Below are positions 15,796-24,733 of a DNA stretch of 64,000 nucleotides, one piece after another. The notes under the pieces were generated by a model. That model searched no databases. It was not told the DNA's origin and saw only the letters and a program-made list of their open reading frames with translations. The number at the start of each line of letters is the position of its first letter. Position 1 is the stretch's first letter. Source of the stretch: Reyranella sp. (GTDB lineage: Bacteria; Pseudomonadota; Alphaproteobacteria; Reyranellales; Reyranellaceae). The position numbers were made by a program, and so were the translations under genes. Where the stretch lies: assembly GCA_019750135.1 (NCBI GenBank), contig JAIEOV010000022.1:62001-126000 (forward strand), read 5' to 3'.

Positions 15796-16535
15796 GCATG
15801 GCCGCGCACGCCCCCTCGCGGCGCGACGCCTCGGCGACATCGATCAAGCCGCGCGTGCTGATCGTCGAGGACGAGACGGCCCTGGTCGAGCTGCTGCGCT
15901 ACAACCTCGAACAGTCGGGCTTCCGCGTTTCGGTCGCCTATGACGGCGAGGAGGCGCTGGCCTCGGTGCAGGAGGACGTGCCCGATCTCATCCTGCTCGA
16001 CTGGATGCTGCCCCTGATGTCGGGCATCGAGGTCTGCCGCCAGCTGCGCCGCCAGACCATCACCGCCAACCTGCCGATCATCATGCTGACGGCGCGCGGC
16101 GAGGAGGGCGATCGCGTGCGCGGCCTCGACGCCGGCGCCGACGACTACGTCTCCAAGCCGTTCTCGCCGACCGAGCTCGTCGCGCGCATCCGCGCCGTGC
16201 TGCGCCGCATCCGGCCGGCCCTGGCCGACGAGGCGCTGAGCTACGCCGACATCGTCATGGACCTGGTCGCCCATCGCGTGACCCGCGCCGGCAAGCCGGT
16301 GCATCTCGGCCCCACCGAGTTCCGCCTGCTGCGCCACTTCATGGAGCATCCCGGCCGCGTCTTCTCGCGCGAGCAGCTGCTCGACGCGGTCTGGGGCAAG
16401 GACGTCTATGTCGAGGCGCGCACCGTCGACGTGCATATCCGCCGCCTGCGCATTGCGCTCAACGGCGAGCAGCAGGCCGACCTGATCCGCACCGTCCGCG
16501 CCGCCGGCTACGCCCTCGACGCCACGCCGGGCTGA
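15792..16535 (+). CDS. phoB: phosphate response regulator PhoB
   Basis: A 247-residue OmpR-type regulator. The receiver domain has phospho-acceptor D70 in LILLDWMLP and the switch lysine in YVSKPFSP. The C-terminal winged helix ends with VDVHIRRLRIAL and RTVRAAGYAL. PhoB binds Pho boxes such as the one before pstS and so autoregulates this operon. About 20 extra polar residues precede the receiver domain. No gene for the cognate kinase PhoR is next to it. The transcript ends at the terminator at 16681-16715. Confidence 0.95.
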   Translation: MSMAAHAPSRRDASATSIKPRVLIVEDETALVELLRYNLEQSGFRVSVAYDGEEALASVQEDVPDLILLDWMLPLMSGIEVCRQLRRQTITANLPIIMLTARGEEGDRVRGLDAGADDYVSKPFSPTELVARIRAVLRRIRPALADEALSYADIVMDLVAHRVTRAGKPVHLGPTEFRLLRHFMEHPGRVFSREQLLDAVWGKDVYVEARTVDVHIRRLRIALNGEQQADLIRTVRAAGYALDATPG

Positions 16536-16674
16536 TCGAAGTTTTCCACATTGCGAGTCACGGTTTTGTAGCCGCGGGGGCCTAAACCGGAATTGCTCGT
16601 TCCTGGCCGGCAACCCCACGCCCCGCTCGGGAACGAGCCGGTTCCCCCGGCGCGGATGACACCCCGACGCCGAT

Positions 16675-17988
16675 TTACTGCCCCTCCTTCTTCGCGGAAG
16701 GAGGGGTTTTCTTTTCCGCCACGTGCCAGAGCCACAACAGCAGAAGCAGGCCCGGGATGGCGACCAGCGTCGTGGCGACCCAGAACTCGACCCAGCCCAT
16801 CTGGGCGGCGAGCCAGCCGCCGCCGGCCGACATGGTCGTGCGGCCGAACGCCATCAGCGAGGTCAGCAGCGCGTATTGCGTGCCCGCCATGCCGGCGGTG
16901 CAGAGACTCGAGAGGTAGCCGATGAAGGCGACGCCGCCCAGCGCTCCGGTGAAGTTGTCGGCGGTGATGGCGAGCGTCAGCACGACGATGTCGTGGCCGG
17001 CAAGGGCGACCCACGAGAACAGGAGATTGGTCACCGCCTGCAGGATGCCGGCGACCAGCAGCGCCTTGAACAGGCCGTAACGCGCCACGACGATGCCGCC
17101 GGTCAGGCCGCCGAGAATGGTCGCGGCGACGCCGAAGCTCTTGGTGACGCCGAAGATCTCCGGCCCTGAGAAGCCCATCTGGTTGAAGAACGGCCGCGCC
17201 ATGGTGCCGCCCAGCGCATCGCCGTATTTGTAGAGCAGCGCGAACAGCAGGATGACGACCCAGCCGCGATAGGCGAGGAACTCGGCGAAGGGTCGAATCA
17301 CCGCCTGCTTGATCCAGGCGTCGGTCGACTGGAGCGCCGGCCGCTCGACCTTGGGCTCCTCGGCATAGAGCACGGTCACCATGCCGATCACGATCAAGAG
17401 CGCGATCAGGCTGAACACGATGGGCCACGGCAGCAGGGTCGGCAGCAGCAGCGACATGGCGTCGACGATCCAGAGCGCGATGCGGTAGCCGAGCTGCGTC
17501 GTCGCCGAGCCCGCGCCTTGTTCCTCGTCGCTCAGGATCTCGATGCGATAGGCGTCGACTGCGATGTCCTGCGTCGCCGAGAAGAGGGCGACGAGCACGG
17601 CGGCGGCGGCGGTGGCCCAGGGCGTGTTCGCCGGATCGCTCCATCCCAGCAGCACCACCGATACCAGGATCCCGATCTGGGCCAGAAGCATCCAGCTGCG
17701 TCGCCGCCCCAGCCAGCGATCGAGCACGGGCAGCGGCAGCTGGTCGACCAGCGGCGCCCAGGCGAACTTGAAGGCATAGGGCGTGCCGACCAGGGCGAAC
17801 AGGCCGATGGTCGTCAGATCGACGTGGCTCTTGTCCATCCAGTAGGTCAGCGTCGCGCCGGTCAGCAGGAACGGCATGCCGCTGGCGAAGCCCATCAGCA
17901 GGATGACGAGCTGCCGGCGGTCGCGATAGACCTCGGCCGCTTTGAGCCAGCGGCTCCAGGTCGATTGCGCGTTCTGGGCGAGGCTCAA
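16675..17988 (-). CDS. ampG: AmpG-family muropeptide permease (MFS)
   Basis: A 437-residue MFS protein with the AmpG-type start region (LVILLMGFASGMPFLLTGATLTYWM), an FAWAPLVDQLPLPVLDRWLGRRRSW loop, and SATQDIAVDAYRIEIL, which is diagnostic for AmpG. It imports anhydromuropeptides for cell-wall recycling. The best start is TTG 17988, which overlaps the upstream kinase stop as TTGA. Longer readings into that gene add only non-hydrophobic arginine-rich sequence. The C-terminus KKTPPSAKKEGQ overlaps the phoB-operon terminator on the other strand. Confidence 0.88.
   Translation of the reverse strand: MSLAQNAQSTWSRWLKAAEVYRDRRQLVILLMGFASGMPFLLTGATLTYWMDKSHVDLTTIGLFALVGTPYAFKFAWAPLVDQLPLPVLDRWLGRRRSWMLLAQIGILVSVVLLGWSDPANTPWATAAAAVLVALFSATQDIAVDAYRIEILSDEEQGAGSATTQLGYRIALWIVDAMSLLLPTLLPWPIVFSLIALLIVIGMVTVLYAEEPKVERPALQSTDAWIKQAVIRPFAEFLAYRGWVVILLFALLYKYGDALGGTMARPFFNQMGFSGPEIFGVTKSFGVAATILGGLTGGIVVARYGLFKALLVAGILQAVTNLLFSWVALAGHDIVVLTLAITADNFTGALGGVAFIGYLSSLCTAGMAGTQYALLTSLMAFGRTTMSAGGGWLAAQMGWVEFWVATTLVAIPGLLLLLWLWHVAEKKTPPSAKKEGQ
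16681..16715 (+). terminator. terminator of the pst-pho operon inside the ampG 3' end
   Basis: CCCCTCCTTC and GAAGGAGGGG form a perfect 10-bp stem with loop TTCGCG, followed by TTTTCTTTT on the plus strand. The same bases encode the lysine-rich C-terminus of the convergent ampG, so one sequence serves both purposes. A weaker hairpin (GCTCGTTCC/GGAACGAGC) lies just upstream near 16595-16636. Confidence 0.85.
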
Positions 17989-18962
17989 ATCAGCGTCCGC
18001 AGCGCCTGCTCGGGCCGCGCGCCGACATGGGAGATCACCTCGGCGGCGGCGATGCCGCCCAGCCGCGCGCATTCGGCCAGCGGCTTGCCGTGGGTCAGGC
18101 CGAACAGGAAGCCCGAGGCATAGAGATCGCCGGCGCCCGTCGTGTCGACGATCTTGCCGACGGGGGCTGCGGGCACGGCGTAGGTCTCGCTGCCCTTGAC
18201 GACGATCGAGCCTTTCTCGCTGCGGGTGAGGGCTGCGATCTTGGCTTCCTTGCGCGTCGCCTCGAGCGCCTCCTCGAAGGTCTCGACCTCGTAAAGCGAT
18301 TTGATCTCGGCTTCGTTGCCGAACAGGATGTCGATCTTGTTGCGCACGAGATCGCGGAACTCATCGCGATAGCGGTGCACGCAGAACGAATCCGACAGGG
18401 TGATCGAGACCTGGCGGCCGGCGGCGTGGGCGGCATCGAACGCCTTCAGCACGGCCTTCTTGGCCTCGGGCGCATCCCACAGATAGCCTTCGACGTAGGT
18501 CACCTGCGCGGCGCTCACGACCTTGGTGTCGATGTCGTTGGGACCGAGCCCGGTGCAAGCGCCGAGATAGGTGTTCATGGTGCGCTGCGCATCGGGCGTC
18601 ACCAGGATCAGGCAGCGCGCCGTCGCCGGACCGGTCGTGGCGCTCCTGGTGTCGAACGACACACCGAGCGAGCGCAGGTCATGGCCGAACACCTCGCCGA
18701 GCTGGTCGTCGCGCACCTTGCCGAAATAGGCGCCCTTGCCGCCGAACGAGGCGACGCCCGCCATGGTGTTGCCGCACGAGCCGCCCGAGACTTCGACGCC
18801 CGGTCCCATGGCGGCATAGAGCGTGTCGGCGCGTTGCTCGTCGATCAGCATCATGCTGCCCTTGACCAGCCCGTGCTTGCTCAAGAAGGCGTCGTCAGCG
18901 CGGGAGAGGACGTCGACGATGGCGTTGCCGATTCCCAGCACGTCGAAGGCAGCGGATGTCAT
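17985..18962 (-). CDS. PfkB-family adenosine/sugar kinase
   Basis: A 325-residue ribokinase-fold enzyme. It has the N-terminal GIGNAIVDVL motif, the GGSCGNTMAGVASFGG substrate loop, and the second PfkB signature DTTGAGDLYASGFLFG starting at D273 with catalytic base D279. It resembles alphaproteobacterial adenosine kinases, which phosphorylate adenosine to AMP, but the exact sugar or nucleoside cannot be fixed by eye. ampG overlaps its stop codon, giving a two-gene unit. Confidence 0.88.
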   Translation of the reverse strand: MTSAAFDVLGIGNAIVDVLSRADDAFLSKHGLVKGSMMLIDEQRADTLYAAMGPGVEVSGGSCGNTMAGVASFGGKGAYFGKVRDDQLGEVFGHDLRSLGVSFDTRSATTGPATARCLILVTPDAQRTMNTYLGACTGLGPNDIDTKVVSAAQVTYVEGYLWDAPEAKKAVLKAFDAAHAAGRQVSITLSDSFCVHRYRDEFRDLVRNKIDILFGNEAEIKSLYEVETFEEALEATRKEAKIAALTRSEKGSIVVKGSETYAVPAAPVGKIVDTTGAGDLYASGFLFGLTHGKPLAECARLGGIAAAEVISHVGARPEQALRTLI

Positions 18963-18984
18963 GAAGTCTCCTGATTGATCTTTC

Positions 18985-19380
18985 TTACAGCGTGACGAGG
19001 TGCATGCCCGGCTTGGTCTCTTCCAGCAAGGTCACGATGCCGGCGACCGTGAACGGAACGTCGCGGCGCAGGCCGGCACGGTCGATGCCGAGCGAGCGCA
19101 GGCCCATTTCGCACACGATGAAGCGCGCGCCAAGCTCGACGCAGGCGGCCAGCAACGTCTCGAAATCGCCGACGCCGGCCGTGCGGTTGACCTCGTCGCG
19201 ATGCCAGTCGGAGAGGGCAGGCGGCGGCCCTTCGAGGGCGCGGATGCCGGCCATGGTGAAGAACAGCACCGCAGGCTTGTTGACGGCGAGCGCCGCCGCG
19301 GCCAGGGCCAGCGCGTAGTGCACGCTCTCATAGTCGCCGGCGCGCACGATCACCGAGAGGCCGCCTTCGGGCGATTTCAT
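18985..19380 (-). CDS. DsrE-like small protein
   Basis: A 131-residue protein with the DsrE/F-type alternating fold: VRAGDYESVHYALALAAAALAVNKPAVLFFTMAGIRAL, then LLAACVELGARFIVCEMGLRSLGI, and a C-terminal AGIVTLLEE. Two cysteines lie at conserved positions for sulfur relay, C in LLAACVELG and C in FIVCEMG. It overlaps the MoeB/ThiF gene upstream (ATGA), so a role in sulfur transfer with that E1-like enzyme is plausible. No partner tusBC genes are present. Confidence 0.75.
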   Translation of the reverse strand: MKSPEGGLSVIVRAGDYESVHYALALAAAALAVNKPAVLFFTMAGIRALEGPPPALSDWHRDEVNRTAGVGDFETLLAACVELGARFIVCEMGLRSLGIDRAGLRRDVPFTVAGIVTLLEETKPGMHLVTL

Positions 19381-20150
19381 TTCGCCCCACAGGTCGGGCA
19401 ATCGTCGCGCTTGACGATCGCCATCTCGTCGAACGAGCCCGCGAGCGCGTCGTACATCAGGAGGCGCCCTGTAAGCGATCGGCCGATGCCCAAGATCTCT
19501 TTGACGACCTCGGTCGCCTGCAGCGCGCCCAGGGTGCCGGCCAGTGCGCCCAAAACGCCGGCTTGTGCGCAGCTCGGCACGGCGTCTTCTGATGGCGCCT
19601 CGGGGAACAGGCAGCGCAGGCAGGGATGGCCGGCGCCGTGCCAGGCCTTGTAGGTCGAGATCTGGCCGTCGAAGCGCAGGATGGCGGCGGCGACCAGGGT
19701 CTTCTTCAGGCGATAGCAGACATCGTTCAGCAGATAGCGCGTGGCGAAGTTGTCGCTGCCGTCGGCCACGATGTCGTAGCCGGCGATGATGCGCTCGGCA
19801 TTCGCCGCGGTAAGTCGTTCACTGTGCGGTTCCACGCGCACTTCGGGATTGATGTCCGAGAGGGCGCGGCGGGCACTCTCGACCTTGGAGACGCCGATAT
19901 CCGCGGTGCGATGGATGACTTGGCGCTGCAGGTTGGAGAGATCGACGCTGTCGTGGTCGATGACGCCCAGGGTGCCCACGCCAGCGGCGGCAAGATATTG
20001 CAGGAGGGGCGCGCCAAGCCCGCCGGCGCCGACCACCAGGACCCGCGCGGCGATCAGCCGCGACTGGCCCACGCCGCCGATCTCCGCCAGCACGATATGG
20101 CGCGCGTAGCGGCGGATTTGCGGCTCGGTGAGCTCGGGCAGCATCGACAT
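19377..20150 (-). CDS. moeB: MoeB/ThiF/HesA-family adenylyltransferase
   Basis: A 257-residue E1-like enzyme that adenylates the C-terminal glycine of a ubiquitin-like sulfur carrier (MoaD or ThiS). It has RYARHIVLAEIGGVGQ at the N-terminus and the nucleotide motif GAGGLGAPLLQYLAAAGVG, followed by DLSNLQRQVIH. Two CxxC pairs (HPCLRCLFPE and DCPTCGAK) bind zinc, and a candidate catalytic cysteine lies in VPSCAQAGV. The start at ATG 20150 begins the homology; the DsrE-like gene overlaps the stop. MoeB versus ThiF cannot be separated without a tree. Confidence 0.88.
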   Translation of the reverse strand: MSMLPELTEPQIRRYARHIVLAEIGGVGQSRLIAARVLVVGAGGLGAPLLQYLAAAGVGTLGVIDHDSVDLSNLQRQVIHRTADIGVSKVESARRALSDINPEVRVEPHSERLTAANAERIIAGYDIVADGSDNFATRYLLNDVCYRLKKTLVAAAILRFDGQISTYKAWHGAGHPCLRCLFPEAPSEDAVPSCAQAGVLGALAGTLGALQATEVVKEILGIGRSLTGRLLMYDALAGSFDEMAIVKRDDCPTCGAK

Positions 20151-20181
20151 GGTCCGCTTATAGCATGTAGAGCCACCGCCA

Positions 20182-21396
20182 ATGACGACAACAACCTCCG
20201 CCACCCGCCCGACCCTGACCCCGCTGCTATTGGTGTTATTGGCGCTCCTGTCGTCCTTCACGCCGCTCAGCATCGACATGTACCTGCCGGCCCTGCCGGT
20301 GATCGCCGTCGACCTGCGCGGCACGGCAGGCGACATCCAGCTCACCCTGTCGGCCTTCATGATCGCCTTCGGCGCCGGCCAGATCTTCTATGGCCCGGCA
20401 GGCGACCGCTTCGGCCGCCGGCCGGTCATCCTGGGCGGCCTGCTCGTCTATGTGCTGGCGAGTGCGGGCTGCGCCTTCGCAGCGGAGGCGGGTCATCTCA
20501 TCCTCCTGCGCTTCCTGCAGGGCTTGGCGGCGTGCGGCGGCGTGGTGCTGGCGCGCACCATGGTGCGCGACCTCGCGGAGAAGGATCAGGCGGCGCGCGC
20601 CATGTCGCTGATGATGGCCTGCACCTCGATCGCGCCCATGCTGGCGCCGCTGATCGGCGGCCAGGTCCTGTGGTTCTTGGGATGGCGGGCGATCTTCTGG
20701 GTGCTGGCCTCGATCGGCGTCTTCGCCCTCATCGCCGCCTGGTTCCGGCTGCCCGAGACGCTGCGGCCGGAGTATCGCCAGCCGCTGGTCCTGTCGTCGA
20801 TCTTGAAGCGCTTCGGGGAGCTGTTCCGCCATCGCGCCTTCATGGGCTACGCCTTCACCAGCACCTTCATGTTCTCGGCGCTGCTGTCCTTCCTGTCAGG
20901 CTCGCCCTTCGTGTTCATCGAGAAGTACGGCGTGGCGCCGCGCGCCTACGGCCTGATCTTCGGCGGCATGGTCGTGTTCATGACCCTGGGCAGCCTGCTC
21001 AATGCCAAGTTCGCGCCGGTGTTCGGCGCCGGCCGCATCCTGCGCTACGCGGTGATCGTGCCCGCGGTGTCGGGGACGGCGGCCCTGATCATGGGCCTGG
21101 TCGAGGCGCGCTACGGCACGATCGGCATGTGGCCGTTCCTGCTTTGCTTCGGGCCGCAGATCGCGACCATCAGCCTGATCGGTCCGAACTCGATGGCGAT
21201 GGCGCTGCAGCGCTATCCGCACATGGCAGGCACGGCGTCATCGCTGATGGGTGTCATGCAGTTCGGCATCGGCGCGCTGTTCGGCGCCATCGTCGGCCAG
21301 AGCCTCGACGGCACCATCGCGCCCATGACGACGGCCATGGGCATCGCCGGCATCCTCTGCCTGCTGTCGCACCGAGCGTTGGTGCGGCAGGGCTAA
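20182..21396 (+). CDS. Bcr/CflA-family multidrug MFS transporter
   Basis: A 404-residue, twelve-helix MFS drug/proton antiporter. The start SSFTPLSIDMYLPALPVIAVDL and the GDRFGRRPVILGGLLVY loop are typical of Bcr/CflA proteins (bicyclomycin, chloramphenicol and cysteine export). It is divergent from moeB with only 31 bases between the starts, so the promoters must overlap. The 3' end meets the WD40 gene stop, overlapping by 4 bases. Confidence 0.9.
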   Translation: MTTTTSATRPTLTPLLLVLLALLSSFTPLSIDMYLPALPVIAVDLRGTAGDIQLTLSAFMIAFGAGQIFYGPAGDRFGRRPVILGGLLVYVLASAGCAFAAEAGHLILLRFLQGLAACGGVVLARTMVRDLAEKDQAARAMSLMMACTSIAPMLAPLIGGQVLWFLGWRAIFWVLASIGVFALIAAWFRLPETLRPEYRQPLVLSSILKRFGELFRHRAFMGYAFTSTFMFSALLSFLSGSPFVFIEKYGVAPRAYGLIFGGMVVFMTLGSLLNAKFAPVFGAGRILRYAVIVPAVSGTAALIMGLVEARYGTIGMWPFLLCFGPQIATISLIGPNSMAMALQRYPHMAGTASSLMGVMQFGIGALFGAIVGQSLDGTIAPMTTAMGIAGILCLLSHRALVRQG

Positions 21397-22436
21397 CGCC
21401 GCAAATCTAGCACCAGCAGCGTGCCGGCCTCGTTGCCGACGGCGAGCCTGAAACCGTCGGGCGACCAGGCGAGGCCGGTGATGGCGGAACCGTCGGCCAT
21501 CTTCAGCACGACCGAGCGTCGGGTCTTGATGTCGCCGAGCTGCAGCTCGCCCGAATCGTAGCCGCCGGCGACGAACTCGGCGGCGGGATGAGCGGCCACG
21601 ACCGAGATCAGCCCCGCGCCTTCCTCGCCGAACTGCAAGGGCGGCTTGCCTTCCGGGCCCTTGCCCGAGAACGGCCAGGCCGTGAACACCGGCTGCGCCG
21701 AGGTATAGAGGAAGCGCGCATCGGCGGTCCACGACAGCGACTTCACTTTGGCGGGATAGCCCTGCATGCGCATGTCGGTGGCCTGGGCCATGCGCCAGAC
21801 ATGGATGTCGTTCTCCTGCGTGCCCGTCGCGATGAACTTGCCGTCGGTGCTCCACTTCAGCGCGACATGGCTGCCGCGCCAGGCGAACTTGCGCGGCGGT
21901 AGAGTGACCTGACCGATGCTCCACACCGTGACGCCGCCATAGTGGGCGCAGGCGATGCGGCTGCCGTCCTTGCTGAAGTCGAGACCGGCCACCGTGCTCT
22001 CGTGCGGACCGAACTCCTTCACCTCGCCCCCCCTCACGACGAAGGCGGTCTTGCCGGCCGAGGCGGCCACGGCGCCGGTCGCACGATGGGCGGCGAGGTG
22101 CTCGAACCACTTGCCCTTCTGGCTGATGATCTCGATCGCCGTGCCGTCGGTGGCGATGCGCAGCACACGGCCATCATCGCCGCCGCTCACGAAGCCGTCG
22201 CCGGCGGGATCGCCGACCAGCGACAGGGCGACGCCGGAATGAAGGGGCTCGGCCGCCGGCGTCTCCGACGAGTTGATGTCGCCCGGCAACAGCCGCACGC
22301 GACCGTCGCCCAGGGCGAAGGCCGCGATCGAGCCGTCCTTGCTGAAGGCGCAGGCGGCGACGGGTGCGTCGGCTGCGACGGCGCGGCCCGGCGGCAGGGT
22401 CTGCTGCCAGGCCGGATTGGAAAGATCGAGCTTCAC
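21393..22436 (-). CDS. WD40-repeat beta-propeller protein
   Basis: A 347-residue protein made of WD40-like blades, for example ACAFSKDGSIAAFALGDGRVRLLPG, GLDFSKDGSRIACAHYGGVTVWS, ALKWSTDGKFIATGTQENDIHVWR and GLAWSPDGFRLAVGNEAGTLLVLDL. No signal peptide is seen, so it is cytoplasmic. It begins with GTG 4 bases after the stop of the CobW GTPase gene, and the two are surely co-transcribed. WD40 + CobW pairs recur in alphaproteobacteria, pointing to a scaffold or client-presenting role in metal delivery. The function is unproven. Confidence 0.85.
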   Translation of the reverse strand: MKLDLSNPAWQQTLPPGRAVAADAPVAACAFSKDGSIAAFALGDGRVRLLPGDINSSETPAAEPLHSGVALSLVGDPAGDGFVSGGDDGRVLRIATDGTAIEIISQKGKWFEHLAAHRATGAVAASAGKTAFVVRGGEVKEFGPHESTVAGLDFSKDGSRIACAHYGGVTVWSIGQVTLPPRKFAWRGSHVALKWSTDGKFIATGTQENDIHVWRMAQATDMRMQGYPAKVKSLSWTADARFLYTSAQPVFTAWPFSGKGPEGKPPLQFGEEGAGLISVVAAHPAAEFVAGGYDSGELQLGDIKTRRSVVLKMADGSAITGLAWSPDGFRLAVGNEAGTLLVLDLRR

Positions 22437-22440
22437 GTCG

Positions 22441-23406
22441 TTATTTCAGGCAGTCGTTGAAACCGCGCTGGAGGTTCTCGCCGTCGAGGTTGCGGCCGAT
22501 GAAGACGAGCTTGCTGAAGCGCTTCTCGCCGTCCTTCCACGGCGTGCCCCAGTCGGAATCCATCATCATGTGGACGCCCTGGTAGACGTAGCGTCGCGGC
22601 GCGCCGTCGATGGCCAGAATCCCCTTGCTGCGGAAGATGTCGGGGCCGCGCAGCTGCAGCAGCGCGCCCATCCACTTCTGGAAGCGATCGGGATCGACCG
22701 GACGATCGGCGGTGAGGGACAGGCTCTTGACCTCTTCCTCATGGTCGTGATCGTGGCCGTGATGCAGGAAGTCGGGCTCGAACTCGAGGATGCGCTTCAG
22801 ATCGAACGCACCCTTGTCGAGGATGGCCGACAGCTCGATCTGGCTCTTCTGCGTGCGGAAGATATGGGCGTAGCGGTTGATCGAGTGGATCTTGCCCTCG
22901 ACCTTCTCGAGATCGTCCTCGCCGACGAGGTCGGTCTTGTTGAGCAGGATCACGTCGGCGAAGGCCACCTGTTCCTCGGCCTCGCTGCCCTGCTCGAGCT
23001 GTCCCAGGAAGTGCTTGGCATCGACCACGGTGACGATGGCGTCGAGCCGCGTCTTTGCCTTGACCTCGTCGTCGGTGAAGAAGGTCTGCGCCACCGGTCC
23101 CGGATCGGCGAGACCCGTCGTCTCGACCAGGATGCCGTCGAACTTGTCCTTGCGTTTCATCAGGCCTTCGATGATGCGGATCAGGTCGCCGCGCACGGTG
23201 CAGCAGATGCAGCCGTTGTTCATCTCGAAGACTTCCTCGTCGGCGTTCACCACGAGGTCGTTGTCGACGCCGAGCTCGCCGAACTCGTTGACGATGACGG
23301 CGTACTTCTTGCCATGCTGCTCGCTCAGGATGCGGTTGAGCAGGGTGGTCTTGCCGGCGCCGAGATAGCCGGTCAGCACGGTCACGGGGACTTGGGGCTG
23401 GGCCAT
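22441..23406 (-). CDS. CobW/COG0523 metallochaperone GTPase (His-rich)
   Basis: A 321-residue G3E GTPase. Walker A GYLGAGKTT is at residues 13-21, the metal-binding CxCC motif (C66-C69) is in NNGCICCTVRG, ETTGLADP is switch-like, and NKTD is the guanine-specificity motif. A HGHDHDHEEE stretch between the GTPase and C-terminal domains is typical of zinc chaperones of the COG0523 group. It probably hands zinc or cobalt to an enzyme under metal shortage. The ATG at 23406 directly begins the conserved region. A WD40 gene follows. No Zur box was recognised upstream. Confidence 0.9.
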   Translation of the reverse strand: MAQPQVPVTVLTGYLGAGKTTLLNRILSEQHGKKYAVIVNEFGELGVDNDLVVNADEEVFEMNNGCICCTVRGDLIRIIEGLMKRKDKFDGILVETTGLADPGPVAQTFFTDDEVKAKTRLDAIVTVVDAKHFLGQLEQGSEAEEQVAFADVILLNKTDLVGEDDLEKVEGKIHSINRYAHIFRTQKSQIELSAILDKGAFDLKRILEFEPDFLHHGHDHDHEEEVKSLSLTADRPVDPDRFQKWMGALLQLRGPDIFRSKGILAIDGAPRRYVYQGVHMMMDSDWGTPWKDGEKRFSKLVFIGRNLDGENLQRGFNDCLK

Positions 23407-23524
23407 GGAAAATCCTTGGAAAATCGGCCACTGAGATAGGGTGCCTGGGCCCCTTAGTCCAGCCGCCGATTTCATTTCGGCCGCAGCCGAACTGTCCGCA
23501 TGCCAGCGCATGCTAGCACGGGCC

Positions 23525-24733
23525 ATGTCCCGGCTTTTCTATGGCTGGCGCATCGTCGCGGTCTGCCTGGTTGCCGCGATGTTCGCCAATGCGCTCGGCC
23601 TGTTCGGGGCCGGCGTCTATCTGCATGTCCTGGTCGAGTCCAAGGGGTGGTCGACCGGCGCGGTCTCGAGCTCGATCGCCTTGTTCTATGTCAGCAGTGC
23701 GCTGCTGCTGGTTCCCGTGGGCGGCGTCATCGGCCGAGCCGGCCCTCAGCCGGTCTTTGCCGTCGGCGCCGCGGCGCTCGCCGCCGGCGTGGCCGCGATC
23801 GGCCAGGTGACGCAGCCCTGGCAGACCTACGTCGTGTTCGTGGTCATGGGCATTGGCTGGGCCTGCCTGTCGACGACGGCGGTGGCCACGACACTCGCCC
23901 CCTGGTTCGAGCGTCATCAGGGCCGCGCCGTGTCGATCGCCTCGCTCGGCGCCAGTGTCGGCGGCATGGTGGGCGCCCCGATCCTCATCGCAAGTGTCGC
24001 GAGCCTGGGCTTCGCCACGACCATGGCGATTTCTGCCGTGGCGACGTTGGCGGTGGTGCTGCCGCTTGCGCTACTCGTGATGAAACGCCGGCCACAGGAT
24101 CTCGGCCTGTCGCCCGACGGTGTCGTCGCCGCGCACAGCATAGCTCCCGGCGCCGTACCGTCGTGGAGCCGGCGCAATGCGCTCCGCACCGCCGCTTTGC
24201 GCAGCGTGATGCTTGGCTTTGCCATCGCCATGATGATGCAGGTCGGATTCATAACCCATCAGGTCACGCTGCTGTCGCCGTCGCTCGGCGCCACGGGCAC
24301 GTCGCTTACCGTTTCGGCGACGGCAATCACGGCCTTGCTCGGGCGCTTGGTGCTGGCACGCTTTGCCGACCAGATGAGTGCGCGTCTGACGGCGTCGGTC
24401 ATGATGACGCTCGCCGCCGCGGCGCTCACGATGCAGGCGTTGTTCCCGGTCTCGGCGATGCTGATCCTGGGCAGCGGGCTCATGGGCCTTACCGTCGGCA
24501 ACGTCACGACCCTGGCGCCGATCATCGTGCGCCGCGAGTTCGGGCCCGGATCGTTCGGGGCGCTCTATGGCGTAGCCTCATGCGCCATTCAGCTCGGCAT
24601 GGGATTGGGTCCCGGCTTCTACGGGCTGCTGCACGACGCGTTCGGCGGCTATCGCGTGCCGCTTCTTCTGGCGGCAGCAGCCGATCTCGTGGCGGCGTTG
24701 GTGGTGTTCTCTGGTCGTCAGTCCAGACGGTAG
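23525..24733 (+). CDS. MFS transporter
   Basis: A 402-residue MFS protein starting MSRLFYGWRIVAVCLVAAMF, the start seen in oxalate/formate and monocarboxylate-type carriers. Both halves are complete and about twelve helices are visible. The substrate is unknown. It resembles in style the two MFS genes at the left end of the window but has no ars context. It is divergent from the CobW gene, and its last 16 bases overlap the convergent acetyltransferase gene. Confidence 0.85.
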   Translation: MSRLFYGWRIVAVCLVAAMFANALGLFGAGVYLHVLVESKGWSTGAVSSSIALFYVSSALLLVPVGGVIGRAGPQPVFAVGAAALAAGVAAIGQVTQPWQTYVVFVVMGIGWACLSTTAVATTLAPWFERHQGRAVSIASLGASVGGMVGAPILIASVASLGFATTMAISAVATLAVVLPLALLVMKRRPQDLGLSPDGVVAAHSIAPGAVPSWSRRNALRTAALRSVMLGFAIAMMMQVGFITHQVTLLSPSLGATGTSLTVSATAITALLGRLVLARFADQMSARLTASVMMTLAAAALTMQALFPVSAMLILGSGLMGLTVGNVTTLAPIIVRREFGPGSFGALYGVASCAIQLGMGLGPGFYGLLHDAFGGYRVPLLLAAAADLVAALVVFSGRQSRR

